This document shows positions 17,101 to 26,200 of a DNA stretch of 64,000 bases, one piece after another. Position 1 is the stretch's first letter. Every line of letters starts with the position of its first letter. The notes below the pieces were generated by a model. That model made no database searches. It saw only the letters and a program-made list of their open reading frames with translations, and was not told the DNA's origin. This stretch comes from Bacteroidota bacterium (lineage in GTDB: Bacteria; Bacteroidota; Ignavibacteria; Ignavibacteriales; Melioribacteraceae): contig JAEWUC010000005.1 of assembly GCA_023397505.1 (NCBI GenBank), forward strand, positions 1 to 64,000. The letters are read 5' to 3'. The translations under genes were made by a program, and so were the position numbers.

Positions 17101-17534
17101 GTTTTAGGGCTCTTAAAGTCGTTGAGCGTATAATTTACAAACGATTCGCTTTCTTTTTCATATTTCGAAAAACCTTCCGAATGAGCAATCCACAAGTCGC
17201 CTTTTACATCAAGGTCCATCGCCTCAATCCAACTGCCGCCAATACTGTTCTTGTTTTCTCCGTCGTTACGGAATACCTTAAAATTGTATCCGTCAAACCT
17301 GTTCAGACCGTCGTGCGTAGCGAACCACATAAATCCTTTTTCATCCTGAAGAATTCCTTTAACAGTTCCCTGCGAAAGTCCGTTATCAATAGAAAGGTGT
17401 TCAAAAATAATTTTTTTATTTTGAGCGTTTATCGAGAGGCCAAACAAGCTTAATAATTGAAAGGTCAAAGACGATACAAAGATAAATCTTCTGAAAATCA
17501 AATAGGTTCGATTCACTAGAGATACCAAAACCAA
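14193..17534 (-). CDS. Propeller-domain sensor histidine kinase
   Basis: 1113 residues. After a signal peptide or first membrane segment, residues about 45-700 hold about fourteen two-component propeller repeats (Ile-Trp-Ile-Gly-Thr, Gly-Leu-Asn-x-Phe-Asp). A Tyr-Tyr-Tyr-type beta domain lies at about 740-805, a membrane helix at 824-844, a coiled coil, and a HisKA domain with phospho-His897 in Ser-His-Asp-Leu-Lys-Asn-Pro, followed by the ATPase domain with an intact Gly-Thr-Gly-Phe-Gly-Leu G-box. Hybrid carbohydrate sensors of this design usually add a receiver and AraC domain; here it ends after the kinase. The start is uncertain: TTG 17534, or GTG 17516; neither has a ribosome binding site. 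Confidence 0.92.
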   Translation of the reverse strand: MVLVSLVNRTYLIFRRFIFVSSLTFQLLSLFGLSINAQNKKIIFEHLSIDNGLSQGTVKGILQDEKGFMWFATHDGLNRFDGYNFKVFRNDGENKNSIGGSWIEAMDLDVKGDLWIAHSEGFSKYEKESESFVNYTLNDFKSPKTLGNYNRAFSIYCDKVYKQNIIWLGVECGVIRYDVDNKFLEHIDLYKYIGNSDYIKTIAQEKSGDIWLGTNRNTVLKLERKTNSVKIYGNDVNNTTIFDKGNINKIFIDRTGEIWIGTNRGIYKLNREKDLFESVGYLGGVNVEYKRVVSAAEDGEGIIYFGTSEGLMIYDKKKNHTNVFETDEAEPNTISAGAVISLFVDNSKVLWIGSNGNGIDLINPAKNNFDLFSYKKGVLKVRSIRTFCEDANGSIWIGGYSGLNKFDPKTNRFEYYLDKNDPRYSAFNQNIYSLCIDREKPGEIIWIGTEGGGLIKFNIITGRAEQIPYLTGKNNSTNGAVIAALYDDGKGNLWIGTENGLNVYSKSKNTFSYLVHDVDNPNSIGANSVIAIYEDSSGNLWVGTDRGGLNLFDKTKNTFTRFMFNPDDKQSISSNVVMVIFEDSDGNLWIGTAGNGLNLFDRNKKTFKRFTTREGLSNNVIYGILEDGADNLWLSTNAGLCKFNRKTFMVRNYNVHDGLQSNEFNFNAYFKSSQGKMFFGGINGFNSFYPHNIVENKFIPPVVITDFHLFNRRVAIDENADGDFTLYKSIVETDTIELSHKQNIFSFEFAALNYASPQLNKYAYKLEGFDENWNYIGSKRIANYTNIDPGVYTFKVKASNNDGIWNEEGRSITVIIDPPYWATWWFKLFGIITFGILMYGLYEFRIVSERKRNEVLELEVEQRTEELRIANEMLRHDALKLEEANNSKDKLFSIISHDLKNPFQSLLGYTEWLLEDYNNFSDDDKRKIITNICEASVNIYNLLVRLLEWSRLQSSRVNFEPVKIDLKALTDSIIKILRVSLDKKQISVVNEIDYNIFVHADENMLNSTIQNLITNAIKYSYENSVIIVSMIANEEFVAVSVEDSGVGIPEKVIPRLFKTDSIHSTRGTNNEIGTGFGLLLCKEMVERNGGTIWVESVHKKGSTFKFTVPRAKV

Positions 17535-17751
17535 GTATTTTACTCAGGGTTTGAAGTCAATTTTTATACCGCAAAAATTAAGCAAATTACTTCCATTGTA
17601 AAACAAATTATTTGTAAAAAGGTAACTTTTACAGATGTAGCGGTAATTTATTTTTGATCAATTTTGATATGTGTTAAGTGATAAACTGCAGAGTATTTTA
17701 GAGACTTACTAAATGCTTTTTACTAGTTATTTTGGATAATCAATAAAGGCA

Positions 17752-18270
17752 TCAATCTGGTAATTCAATCTCCGTTATTAAAAGTAATACTGCCAGCAAA
17801 ACGAAAACAGCGTTTTTAATAACCAGTGAAAAATCAAAAGTGCATGAGATAAAACCTCCGAAAAATCCGGTTTCACCCGGCACACCTTGATAAAAACAAA
17901 ATAATGTATATATGAAAAAGAATAACGACAGCACTGCCGCAACAATTAAGTTTTGTTTTACTTTTATACGAAGCATTAGAAATAAGCCCAATAAAGTTTC
18001 AAAAATGGCTATAAATGCTACAAATGCTATAAGCACCAGGGTGGGAAGAGGTAATGCAAGACGCATGCTTTCCAGAATATCGAACGGGTTGTAAAGTTTT
18101 GAAATACCCGAAACGACAAATACGGCAACTAAAATATAATATGCGACTTTGTGGAAAATATTAAAAATTAGTCGCGAGTTTACTTCCTTTACATATGGCA
18201 TTATTTGGATTGGGTTTTGCATGTTGTTTGAAATTATTTGTAGGCAAAATAATGTGCGTAATGTTATCAT
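17752..18270 (-). CDS. DoxX/MauE-like membrane protein
   Basis: Up to 172 residues with four membrane segments. After the first segment comes Val-Ser-Gly-Ile-Ser-Lys-Leu-Tyr-Asn-Pro, then Leu-Pro-Leu-Pro, a Glu-rich second segment (Ala-Ile-Phe-Glu-Thr-Leu-Leu-Gly), and a Cys-Phe-Tyr-Gln turn, which fits the DoxX/MauE-like family of membrane proteins, some of which donate electrons or help fold redox proteins. The start could also be ATG 18222 or 18201, since none has a clear ribosome binding site. It stands alone, with gaps of 217 and 319 bases around it. Confidence 0.72.
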   Translation of the reverse strand: MITLRTLFCLQIISNNMQNPIQIMPYVKEVNSRLIFNIFHKVAYYILVAVFVVSGISKLYNPFDILESMRLALPLPTLVLIAFVAFIAIFETLLGLFLMLRIKVKQNLIVAAVLSLFFFIYTLFCFYQGVPGETGFFGGFISCTFDFSLVIKNAVFVLLAVLLLITEIELPD

Positions 18271-18476
18271 ACATTAGCAATGCTATCATAAATTTTTGAA
18301 AAAACTTAAGATTTGAAATACAGCGCGGGAATTATCATGATTATCTCAGATTACTACAGATTCCTTTTTATAATAACAAGTGCTTAAAATTACATAAAAT
18401 CAAAAAAGGGATTTTCATTTATAACTTGCTTTTCCGCCATATTTTTTTTACGGGACTTGGAATCTAAAGAAAAGAT

Positions 18477-18565
18477 TATTGGATTCTAACTTCTCGCCTC
18501 GCTTTCGCGCTGGACAAGCCTTACAGTCGAACCAAGAGAGCGAAGCAGGCCTCGGGAATGACATA
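18477..18565 (-). repeat. Dispersed-repeat-like intergenic sequence
   Basis: Inside the 319-base gap between the DoxX-like gene and the response regulator lies a GC-richer block. Read on the minus strand it begins TGTCATTCCCGAGG and ends with GAATCC, the general shape of widely dispersed intergenic repeats. There is no gene in the gap; the short plus-strand frame here is chance. Confidence 0.4.
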
Positions 18566-18589
18566 TGCTTTTACGGGAAAATTGTGATT

Positions 18590-19267
18590 TTAAAGCTGCA
18601 CATCTTTTTTATAATAGTACTCAACTGCAAAACGTATAAGATTGTGATAGGTTTTAATACCGAGTTTAGCCATAATTGAAGAACGCGCAACTTCAACAAC
18701 GCGCTTACCGAGTATTAATTTATCCACAATTTCATCTGTAGTTAATCCCTGCGATAAGCATTTAAGAATTTGAATTTCGCGGTGACTTAAATGTTCAACT
18801 TTAGAAACGGAGTCGGTTAAGTCGTTTCTTTCATAAGTTTCTATAATTTTTTTAATATCATCGTCGCTTTTGCCCATAAAATATTTTTCGCCGTCGATAA
18901 CCGTTTCAATCGCGTTTTTTAATTCGCCTTGCAGAGAGTCTTTGCCAATTAAACCGCTTGCACCTGTTTTAAATGCTTTGTAAATATAATCGTCTGTGTT
19001 ATGGATGGATAAGAAAATTATTTTTGCTTTAGTGTCTCTCGCAATTATAGATTTTACAGCTTCAAGCCCGTTTACGCGCGGCATAGAAATATCCGTGATT
19101 ACAATCGCGGGTTTGAACCTAAAATATTTTTCAACAAGCTTTTCGCCGTTATCGGCCTCGGCAACAACGCAAAAATTTGATTCGCTTTCTATCAAAGCAA
19201 TAATACTTTGCCGCACAATTGTGTGATCATCTGCTACAAGTATTCTAATTCTTTTCATTTTCGGCAA
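18590..19267 (-). CDS. NarL/FixJ-family response regulator
   Basis: 225 residues. The N-terminal receiver has the acidic pair Asp13-Asp14, phospho-acceptor Asp59 in Ile-Thr-Asp-Ile-Ser-Met-Pro, Ser87 and Lys109. The C-terminal part, about 158-218, is a LuxR-type helix-turn-helix (Leu-Ser-His-Arg-Glu-Ile-Gln-Ile-Leu). It should bind DNA when phosphorylated. Its start overlaps the end of the histidine kinase gene at 19245-20402 by 23 bases, or 14 if ATG 19258 is used, so the two form a translationally coupled pair. The targets are unknown. Confidence 0.92.
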   Translation of the reverse strand: MPKMKRIRILVADDHTIVRQSIIALIESESNFCVVAEADNGEKLVEKYFRFKPAIVITDISMPRVNGLEAVKSIIARDTKAKIIFLSIHNTDDYIYKAFKTGASGLIGKDSLQGELKNAIETVIDGEKYFMGKSDDDIKKIIETYERNDLTDSVSKVEHLSHREIQILKCLSQGLTTDEIVDKLILGKRVVEVARSSIMAKLGIKTYHNLIRFAVEYYYKKDVQL

Positions 19268-20402
19268 TCAACTTTGGAACTTTAATAATAATGTTTGTAC
19301 CCTCACCCGGCGCTGAATTAATTTTAACGCTGCCGTCAAAATTTTTCAATCTTTCTTTCATGCCGAATAAACCTATACCGTAATTTTTCAAATCCTTTGA
19401 TTCAAAATACTCTTTCGGAATGCCCTTGCCGTCATCGGAAATCATCATTTCTATTTGATTTTCTCTATTGATTAATTGTATGCTGAATTCGTTTGCCTCG
19501 GCGTGTTTCATAATGTTAGTAACGGCTTCCTGTGCAATTCTATATAAGCATAATTCAAGTTCGGGGTCAAATTTTTCTTCCCCGCCGAGAAATGAAAAAT
19601 ATCCTTTAAGCTTTGAATCGCCGGATACTTTATTTACAAGCGTTTGCATCGAATATTTCAAACCGAGATCGTCAATTTCCGCAGGTTTCAGCATGTGTGA
19701 AACCTCGCGTATCCTTTTGTAAATCTGCTCAACATCTTTGAACAATTCAATATCGTCAATAATCCTTAGCTTGTTAATTTTCATTTTAAGTAAAACCATT
19801 TTCTGTCCGATATCATCGTGCAGTTCCGACGATAATTGCTTTCTTTGTTTTTCAAAACGGCTTTCAAGTCTTTCCGCCAGAGTTCTTAATTTTTCTTTAT
19901 AGTCTTCAAGTTCAATTTCATATTCGCGCAGCCTTGTAATATCGTTCATATAAATGTGTGCAAATTTATAGCTGTTGTTGCCCCTAACATTTACCAGAAA
20001 AATTTTATTTTCTATTTCTTCAATAAAGGATATTTCACCGTTGATTGTTATTAATTCCAGAACATCGTATTTAAATCCCTTTAACAAATCGTTAAGTAAA
20101 ATTCCGTTCAGTTCTTTTCCTTCGAATAATTTTCTTGTGGCTTCGTTGGTTTGAATTATTTCTCCTTTTATATTGCATCTAATTGAAGGATCGGGATCAA
20201 GTTCCGAGAATAGCGCGGTTAATTTAGCTTGTTCTAAAAGTATGTTTTGTTTTTCCTGGTAGAATTTAATACGCATAGGAATTATAACTTTGAAGAATAA
20301 AAAAAACATGAAACTCACAATTAAACTTGTGAATAAGAAGGAATATACTATTGGATTACTTACAGATAGCAGCTGGTTTATGTAACTATCAACTTCGTTC
20401 AT
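19245..20402 (-). CDS. NarX/DegS-type sensor histidine kinase with PAS domain
   Basis: 385 residues. One membrane helix at about 20-42, a PAS-like domain at about 60-155, a coiled coil, then a HisKA_3 domain with phospho-His195 in Ser-Glu-Leu-His-Asp-Asp-Ile-Gly-Gln, and an ATPase domain with Asp-Asp-Gly-Lys-Gly-Ile and Tyr-Gly-Ile-Gly-Leu-Phe-Gly-Met-Lys-Glu-Arg. It has almost no extracytoplasmic part, so the signal is probably sensed by the PAS domain inside the cell. Partner: the overlapping NarL-type regulator downstream. Confidence 0.92.
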   Translation of the reverse strand: MNEVDSYINQLLSVSNPIVYSFLFTSLIVSFMFFLFFKVIIPMRIKFYQEKQNILLEQAKLTALFSELDPDPSIRCNIKGEIIQTNEATRKLFEGKELNGILLNDLLKGFKYDVLELITINGEISFIEEIENKIFLVNVRGNNSYKFAHIYMNDITRLREYEIELEDYKEKLRTLAERLESRFEKQRKQLSSELHDDIGQKMVLLKMKINKLRIIDDIELFKDVEQIYKRIREVSHMLKPAEIDDLGLKYSMQTLVNKVSGDSKLKGYFSFLGGEEKFDPELELCLYRIAQEAVTNIMKHAEANEFSIQLINRENQIEMMISDDGKGIPKEYFESKDLKNYGIGLFGMKERLKNFDGSVKINSAPGEGTNIIIKVPKLIAENEKN

Positions 20403-20659
20403 CGTTTTCCGTTTTTACGCATGGCAATATTAACAAAACATTAAAACAAATTCTTTATCTTAAAATGCTTCTGTCTAAACATCCAATCTCAAAATAGCAA
20501 TCTGTTATTCTACCGTTTTATGGAATCTATAAATAATTCGTTATTGGGTTCTATCTTCCGACATTAGATGACATGAAAGTTTCGCCTGTATTGACAACGT
20601 TAAAATGATGCTAATTTTCAAAATGGTTTTTATTTGATGCGTTGGAATAAATCTGGATT

Positions 20660-20690
20660 AAAAAAGGAAGCGGGTGTGCCGCCCGCTTCC
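20660..20690 (-). terminator. Intrinsic terminator after cheW
   Basis: On the minus strand GGAAGCGGG (20682-20690) pairs perfectly with CCCGCTTCC (20666-20674) across a seven-base loop, followed by six T. It should end transcription from the signalling operon. Confidence 0.9.
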
Positions 20691-20768
20691 CACGGGGTGC
20701 TGCTAGTCGTCCCGGCTCTAATCGGGCGATTAGACGGAACTATAGCTATTTCTCTATATTGCTATAGG
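20660..20768 (-). ncRNA. Structured RNA candidate with intrinsic terminator
   Basis: Read on the minus strand, three hairpins precede a terminator: CTATAGC/GCTATAG (20761-20767 with 20740-20746), TCTAATCG/CGATTAGA (20717-20734) and a weaker CCCG-based one around 20693-20714. It starts twenty bases after the cheW stop codon and is GC-richer than its surroundings. It may be the folded 3' end of the cheW mRNA or an independent small RNA. I do not recognise a known riboswitch class. The rest of the 385-base gap up to the kinase gene looks unremarkable. Confidence 0.4.
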
Positions 20769-20787
20769 AAACTTAACAAAAATTCAA

Positions 20788-21264
20788 TCAACTATCCTTA
20801 AGCTGTTCGTGCTCATTTTCCGATAATACTTTCTCGAGATCAAGCAATAATAACAATCTATCTTCAAGTTTCCCAATGGACGTAATGAATTCACGGTTAA
20901 CATTTCCAACCATTTCCGGTGGAGCTTCAGTTATATCTTTTGTAATTCTTAAAACTTCGTTCACTTCGTCAACAATAAATCCAACCGTTCTGCTGTTTAA
21001 TTCAATAACTACTATTCGCGTGTTTTTTGTATGATCTTGTTTAGATAAACCCAACTTAATTCTAAGATCAATAACGGGAATTACTCTTCCGCGTAAGTTT
21101 ATAACACCTTCAACAAACTTGGGCGCATTCGGTACTTTTGTAATAGGAAGCATCTTGATGATTTCCTGAACTTTCAAGATTTCAATTCCAAATTCCTCTT
21201 CGCCGATTTTAAAACTAACCAGCTGAAGTAACTCTCCAGAATCTGATTTGATTGTTTCGCTCAC
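20788..21264 (-). CDS. cheW: CheW-family chemotaxis coupling protein
   Basis: 158 residues, the usual size for CheW, made of one CheW SH3-like domain at about 10-150: Leu-Val-Ser-Phe-Lys-Ile-Gly-Glu-Glu-Phe-Gly near the start, Gly-Val-Ile-Asn-Leu-Arg-Gly-Arg-Val-Ile-Pro-Val-Ile-Asp-Leu in the middle, and Gly-Phe-Ile-Val-Asp near residue 95. CheW normally links chemoreceptors to the CheA kinase in the cytoplasm. No cheA or receptor gene is in the window; instead it follows two response regulator genes, so it may serve a distant chemotaxis cluster. The terminator at 20660 lies behind it. Confidence 0.92.
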   Translation of the reverse strand: MSETIKSDSGELLQLVSFKIGEEEFGIEILKVQEIIKMLPITKVPNAPKFVEGVINLRGRVIPVIDLRIKLGLSKQDHTKNTRIVVIELNSRTVGFIVDEVNEVLRITKDITEAPPEMVGNVNREFITSIGKLEDRLLLLLDLEKVLSENEHEQLKDS

Positions 21265-21280
21265 TATACTCTCATCAAAA

Positions 21281-22363
21281 TTATTGCGTTAATTTAAATG
21301 CTATTCTAACTGTCGTATGGCTGTTCTTTATACTTTCAATTTCCATCGGCAAATTATAAAGATCTGATAATAATTTAACAGTCGCCAACCCTAAACCATT
21401 CCCGTTCTGTTCATAATTCTTTCTGCTAATTTGAACGAAGGGCGCGATGCTGCTTAGTTCTTCTTTAGACAAACCGCAGCCGAAATCTTTTACTTCGAGA
21501 ATAAATTCAAATTCTTCTTTAATTCCATTAATAATAACATTGGAACCTGCTGCTGAAAATTTGAATGCATTATCAGTAAGTTCTTCTATAATAGTAATAA
21601 AATGATCATCGAGAATTTTCAAAGGCACATCATCAATAGAAACAACAAGATCGTTTGAACGGCTGTATTCTGCAGCCAACTTCTGTGCTATTATCGAAAT
21701 GTGATGCTTTGGCGATTCAGTAGTATCGTTTAAATGACTTAAATATTCTTTTTTATTAGCAATGAATAATTCTGCTTCGTTGAATTTAAGAAATTTTTCA
21801 ATTGTTCTATGAAGTCTTGTGGAAGCTGCTTTTACATTTTTAAGCATGTCCAATACTTCGTTTTTATTAAGATGTTCAAGATCCTCAATCAAAAAATTTG
21901 TATAACCGAAAATTGCAACAAGCGGAGTACGCAGTTCATGCGGAATGTATGAAGAAATACTTTTATAAATTTCCTGGAATTTTTTTTCTTTAGCGTATTT
22001 CTTCTTTAACTGGGATTCAATTGCTTCAATCAGTTCTTTGGACTTGAAAGGTTTAGTAACATAATCATCGGCGCCGTTAATCATACCGGCTCGAACATCC
22101 TGCCTGTCAACTTTGGCAGTTAGGAAAATAAACGGGGTAGTTATTAAATCCGGTTCCTTACGCACTTCCTGCAATAATTTCAAACCGTCGGCGACCGGCA
22201 TCATAACATCGGAAACAATAATATCGGGAAGTTGTTTTTTAGCAGTTTCAAAACCATGTAATCCGTTCTCAGCTTCAAAGACCTCGTAGCCGTTCATCTT
22301 CAAGAGCATCGATATATTCGACAGCATCTCTTTGGAATCTTCAACTACAAGTATCTTGGGCAT
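21281..22363 (-). CDS. Response regulator-histidine kinase hybrid
   Basis: 360 residues. The N-terminal receiver has Asp52 in Val-Ser-Asp-Val-Met-Met-Pro and Lys104 in the Tyr-Val-Thr-Lys-Pro-Phe block. Then comes a HisKA domain with His142 in Ile-Pro-His-Glu-Leu-Arg-Thr-Pro, and an ATPase domain ending with Gly-Asn-Gly-Leu-Gly-Leu-Ala. There is no membrane segment, so it is cytoplasmic, and the receiver-first order makes it an intermediate in a phosphorelay. It is 16 bases upstream of cheW and separated by 143 bases from the LytTR regulator gene. Confidence 0.92.
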   Translation of the reverse strand: MPKILVVEDSKEMLSNISMLLKMNGYEVFEAENGLHGFETAKKQLPDIIVSDVMMPVADGLKLLQEVRKEPDLITTPFIFLTAKVDRQDVRAGMINGADDYVTKPFKSKELIEAIESQLKKKYAKEKKFQEIYKSISSYIPHELRTPLVAIFGYTNFLIEDLEHLNKNEVLDMLKNVKAASTRLHRTIEKFLKFNEAELFIANKKEYLSHLNDTTESPKHHISIIAQKLAAEYSRSNDLVVSIDDVPLKILDDHFITIIEELTDNAFKFSAAGSNVIINGIKEEFEFILEVKDFGCGLSKEELSSIAPFVQISRKNYEQNGNGLGLATVKLLSDLYNLPMEIESIKNSHTTVRIAFKLTQ

Positions 22364-22506
22364 GAAACCTTCTAATCTTTTTGATGCAATAATCGGGAAT
22401 TAATTAGATAAAGCTAAAACAAATGAAACAAGCGCAACAATAATTGAATTAACGCAGAAATAGCAGAATAAGCGAGTAGTGGGAGAAGTATTTAGCTAAT
22501 AGAACT

Positions 22507-23259
22507 TTAGAATGAAAGCCTGCTTTTAAGTTTTACCGCAAATCTCTGGCTTATATCCAGCGCTTCGCCAACATCTTTTAAGTGAACTTTATATGTTCTG
22601 TTAAACCACTTTTCAAGTTTAACAACATATTCAAGATTAATTAATACTCCCCTGTGAATCCTAATAAAATTTTCGGGCGGCAAAACTCTTTCCCATTCTT
22701 TTAAAAGTTTTCTCACAAGAATTTTTTTGTTACCAAGTACGTTAACATCAGTGTACGCACCTTCTGCTTTAATAAATTTTATTTCGTTAATTCTGATAAA
22801 CATTTGTTTATCTCGTAAATCAACAAATATTCGATCTTCATATTTAAATTTATTGTGGCTTTCAGGCTGTTCAAATCTTTTTTCAAATTCACTAATTCTT
22901 TTTAACCGTACTTCAATTACCTGCAGTAATTCTTTTGACTTGAATGGTTTTACAATATAATCATCGGCGCCGAAATTCATTCCGGTTCTTAGATCCTGCA
23001 TATCAGCTTTTGCGGTAAGATAAATGAAAGGTATAGCCGAAGTTTTTTTATTCGAATTTAATTTCTTCTTTAATTCGTAACCGTCTATTTCCGGCATCAT
23101 AATATCGGAAATAATCATGTCGGGGACATTCTTTTTTGCGAGAGCAAGTCCTTCAACTCCATTTTTAGCAGTAAGCGGTTCATATCCATTAGCTGCTAGT
23201 AAATATCTTACATTTGTTAAGATATTTTCATCATCTTCTACAATCAGCACTTTTTTCAT
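22507..23259 (-). CDS. LytTR-family response regulator
   Basis: 250 residues. Receiver domain at 1-120 with Asp52 in Ile-Ser-Asp-Ile-Met-Met-Pro and Lys104 in Tyr-Ile-Val-Lys-Pro-Phe. Residues about 145-248 are a LytTR DNA-binding domain: Ile-Lys-Phe-Ile-Lys-Ala-Glu-Gly-Ala-Tyr, then Phe-Ile-Arg-Ile-His-Arg-Gly-Val-Leu-Ile-Asn. It is three bases from the end of the large hybrid kinase gene and so is its likely phosphorylation partner. The target genes are unknown. Confidence 0.93.
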   Translation of the reverse strand: MKKVLIVEDDENILTNVRYLLAANGYEPLTAKNGVEGLALAKKNVPDMIISDIMMPEIDGYELKKKLNSNKKTSAIPFIYLTAKADMQDLRTGMNFGADDYIVKPFKSKELLQVIEVRLKRISEFEKRFEQPESHNKFKYEDRIFVDLRDKQMFIRINEIKFIKAEGAYTDVNVLGNKKILVRKLLKEWERVLPPENFIRIHRGVLINLEYVVKLEKWFNRTYKVHLKDVGEALDISQRFAVKLKSRLSF

Positions 23260-23261
23260 TT

Positions 23262-26200
23262 TTAAACCCCGTGAGTGGGTAACTTAACAGTAAATGTTGT
23301 TCCTTCATTTTCTATTGAATTAAAAGTGATTTGCCCTTTTAACAAATCAACCGACCGCTTTGTAATTGCAAGTCCAAGCCCCGTACCCGGTACCGAGCCA
23401 ATATTTGATGCACGATAGAACGGAGTAAATAATTCACTCCTCGATTCTTCGGGAATACCAACGCCCTCATCTCTGACTTCAAAAATAAAATGATTATCTT
23501 TTTTAAACAAATTAATATGAACATTTTTATCAGCCGGAGTATATTTAATTGCATTACTAACTAAGTTTGAAATTATTTGCCTAAATAGTTTTTCATCAAT
23601 TTTTACGTGCAAAGTTTTAAATTCGGTTTTAAATATAATATTCGGCACATCAATGTAACTGCCGCGGAGGTCCGATACAAGTTGATTAATTAATTCAACA
23701 ATTTCATGTTCGCCGTACTTAGCTTCAAGTTTGCCCGAATCGGCCCTGTTAATTGTTATTACATCATCCAACAACTCGGTTAGATAATCGACCGATTTGG
23801 TAATTTTGGAGTAGTGCGAATTTTTATCATCCCTTGTAAGTTTATCCTCATAGTATTCCAATAATTCCAAAGAAGATAGTATTGTAGAAAGCGGGGTTCT
23901 GAATTCGTGGGAAACCATCGATACAAAACGCGACTTCATTTGATTGAGATCCTGAGAATGTTTTAATGCATTACGAATTTCACCTTCGGCTTTTTTCCTA
24001 AGGCTAATATCGTGCGCCGCGCCGAGTACCAATTGCTTCCCTTCTATTGTAACGGGATATGTGTTTAACTCAATATTAGCAATGCTTCCGTCCTTGCGTA
24101 TTATTTCCAATTCCTCCGGTCCCGTCGGAATGTATTCCCTGCTTTTAGAAAGAATGTTTTCGATTATTGATAAATTGCCTTCGCTGAATAATTTTGTTTG
24201 AATATGGTTTTTGCCGGTCAATTCTTCCATGGTATATCCGAAAGATATTTCCGCTTCTTTGTTCCCGTCAATAAAAACACCGTTATGATCCATCAAAAAA
24301 TATGCTTCGGGCGCATAATCGAATAAAATTTTTAATCTTTCTTCAGAACTTCTTAATTGACTTTCAACAATCTTTCTTGCAATTGCGCCGCCAATATCAC
24401 TAGCTAATGTTGATAAAATTGCAATCTCCGATTCACTCCACATGCGTTCATTTTTACAATCGTTAAATCCTATAAAACCCCAGAATTTTCCAAACACCTC
24501 TATCGGAACATTTATAATGCATTTTATAGATTCGGATTTTAATATCTTTTCAATTTCTTTTTGAAAATCGGACGCGACACCAACCACCGGTATTCCAGAT
24601 TGAAGCTGATTTAACATCTTTTTGAAAATTATACTGTCGTTGTAAAGTGATGTTACTTTTGATTTTGGATTCTGAGAAATATTCCAATCATAGATAAGTC
24701 TGCATGAAATTAACTCGTCTTCACCCTTACTTTCAAATATATACGCTCTATCCACATCTGCTGCTTTACCTATTGCTTCAAGTGCGTTTTTAATCCTAAC
24801 ATCAAAATCTTCAAGAGTAAATAAGATATTGGAAGCCGACGCAACTCCTTGCAGCAATCTGTCTTTTCTGAACAATTCATTTTCAACATTTTTCATCGCG
24901 GTAATATCTCTGCCGAAACTAAAAACGCTTATTAATTGGCCCACTTGATCAAATTCAGGAATAAGAACCCAGTCAATCCAAAGATCATCTTTAATCATGA
25001 ATTCTGTTCTGCTTTTTACTTTATTTACAAAAACTTTATCAAGAGTTTTTTTCCACACCTTTATGATTTCATTTTTGAAACCGAAAATATCGAGAGGCTG
25101 CCCGAGTAATTTTTCTTTTTCAGCATTGGTAATTTTATAAACAGCCGGATTCATATATAATACTTCATGTTTAGAATTAAAACGCATAATCAAATCGTCT
25201 GAATTTTCCGCGAGTGCTTTGAATTTCTGTTCGCTTAATCTTAATTCTTCTGTTCTCTGTTCAATTAACTCAGCAAGATGTTCCTGATATTTTTTTAATT
25301 CGTTTTCCAGTATTTTTCTATCGGTTATGTCAATCTTAATTCCAAGATACTGTTTGATTTTGCCGCTGGAATTAAAAAGCGGAAAGATGAAAGCCAGTTC
25401 CCAAAACAGCTCGCCGTTTTTCTTTTTATTCAGAAGTTCACCGCGCCATTGTTTACCCGCGGAAATTACTTTCCATAAATCATCATAAACCGATTTATCT
25501 GTTTCTCCCGATTTCAATATTCGCGGATTTTGCCCCTTAATTTCTTCGAAAGTATACCCGGTCTGCTCAAGGAACCGTGGATTAACGTACTCAATATTGC
25601 CGTCAAGATCGGTAATTATCACGGAAGTCGGGCTTTGTTCAATCCCACTTGAAAGTTGTAAAATCAATTCTTCGTCGTTTTTACGCTGTGTTACATCTTT
25701 AATGAAGCCTTCAAAATGTTCGCTTGTTTCGTCATGCGTTTTCATAACATATGCAGAAAGTTCAATCCAAATTTTTTCACCATTCTTCTTTTTCCATTCA
25801 AGTTCTTTGTCAACTATTGATTTGTTTTTTAACAGGTGCTTAATCAAAAGTTTTCTTTCTTTCTTGTTGAAATACAATTCTTCCATTTTCAAGTTCAACA
25901 TTTCATCTGAATTGTTGTAACCAAGAATGTTGACAAAAGAATTGTTCACGGTAATTATTTGCCCTTCTGCATCTGATTGAAAAATTCCAACCGGGGCCGT
26001 ATTGAAAATTGTTCTGTAATTTTTTTCGGATTCGGCGAGCGCATCCGAATACCTTTTCCTCTGAATCGACAAAGCGATTTGGTTTGATATTGTACTTAAA
26101 ATTTTTTCTTCATCCTCGGAATATGGTTTTCCATCTTCGGTATATTCCTGAACAACGACAGCACCTATAACTTCATCGTCTATTCTTAATGGCACACCAA

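Noticed and set aside
18479..18679. 66-codon plus-strand open frame
   Set aside because: It covers a repeat-like block and the end of the response regulator on the other strand; no ribosome binding site.
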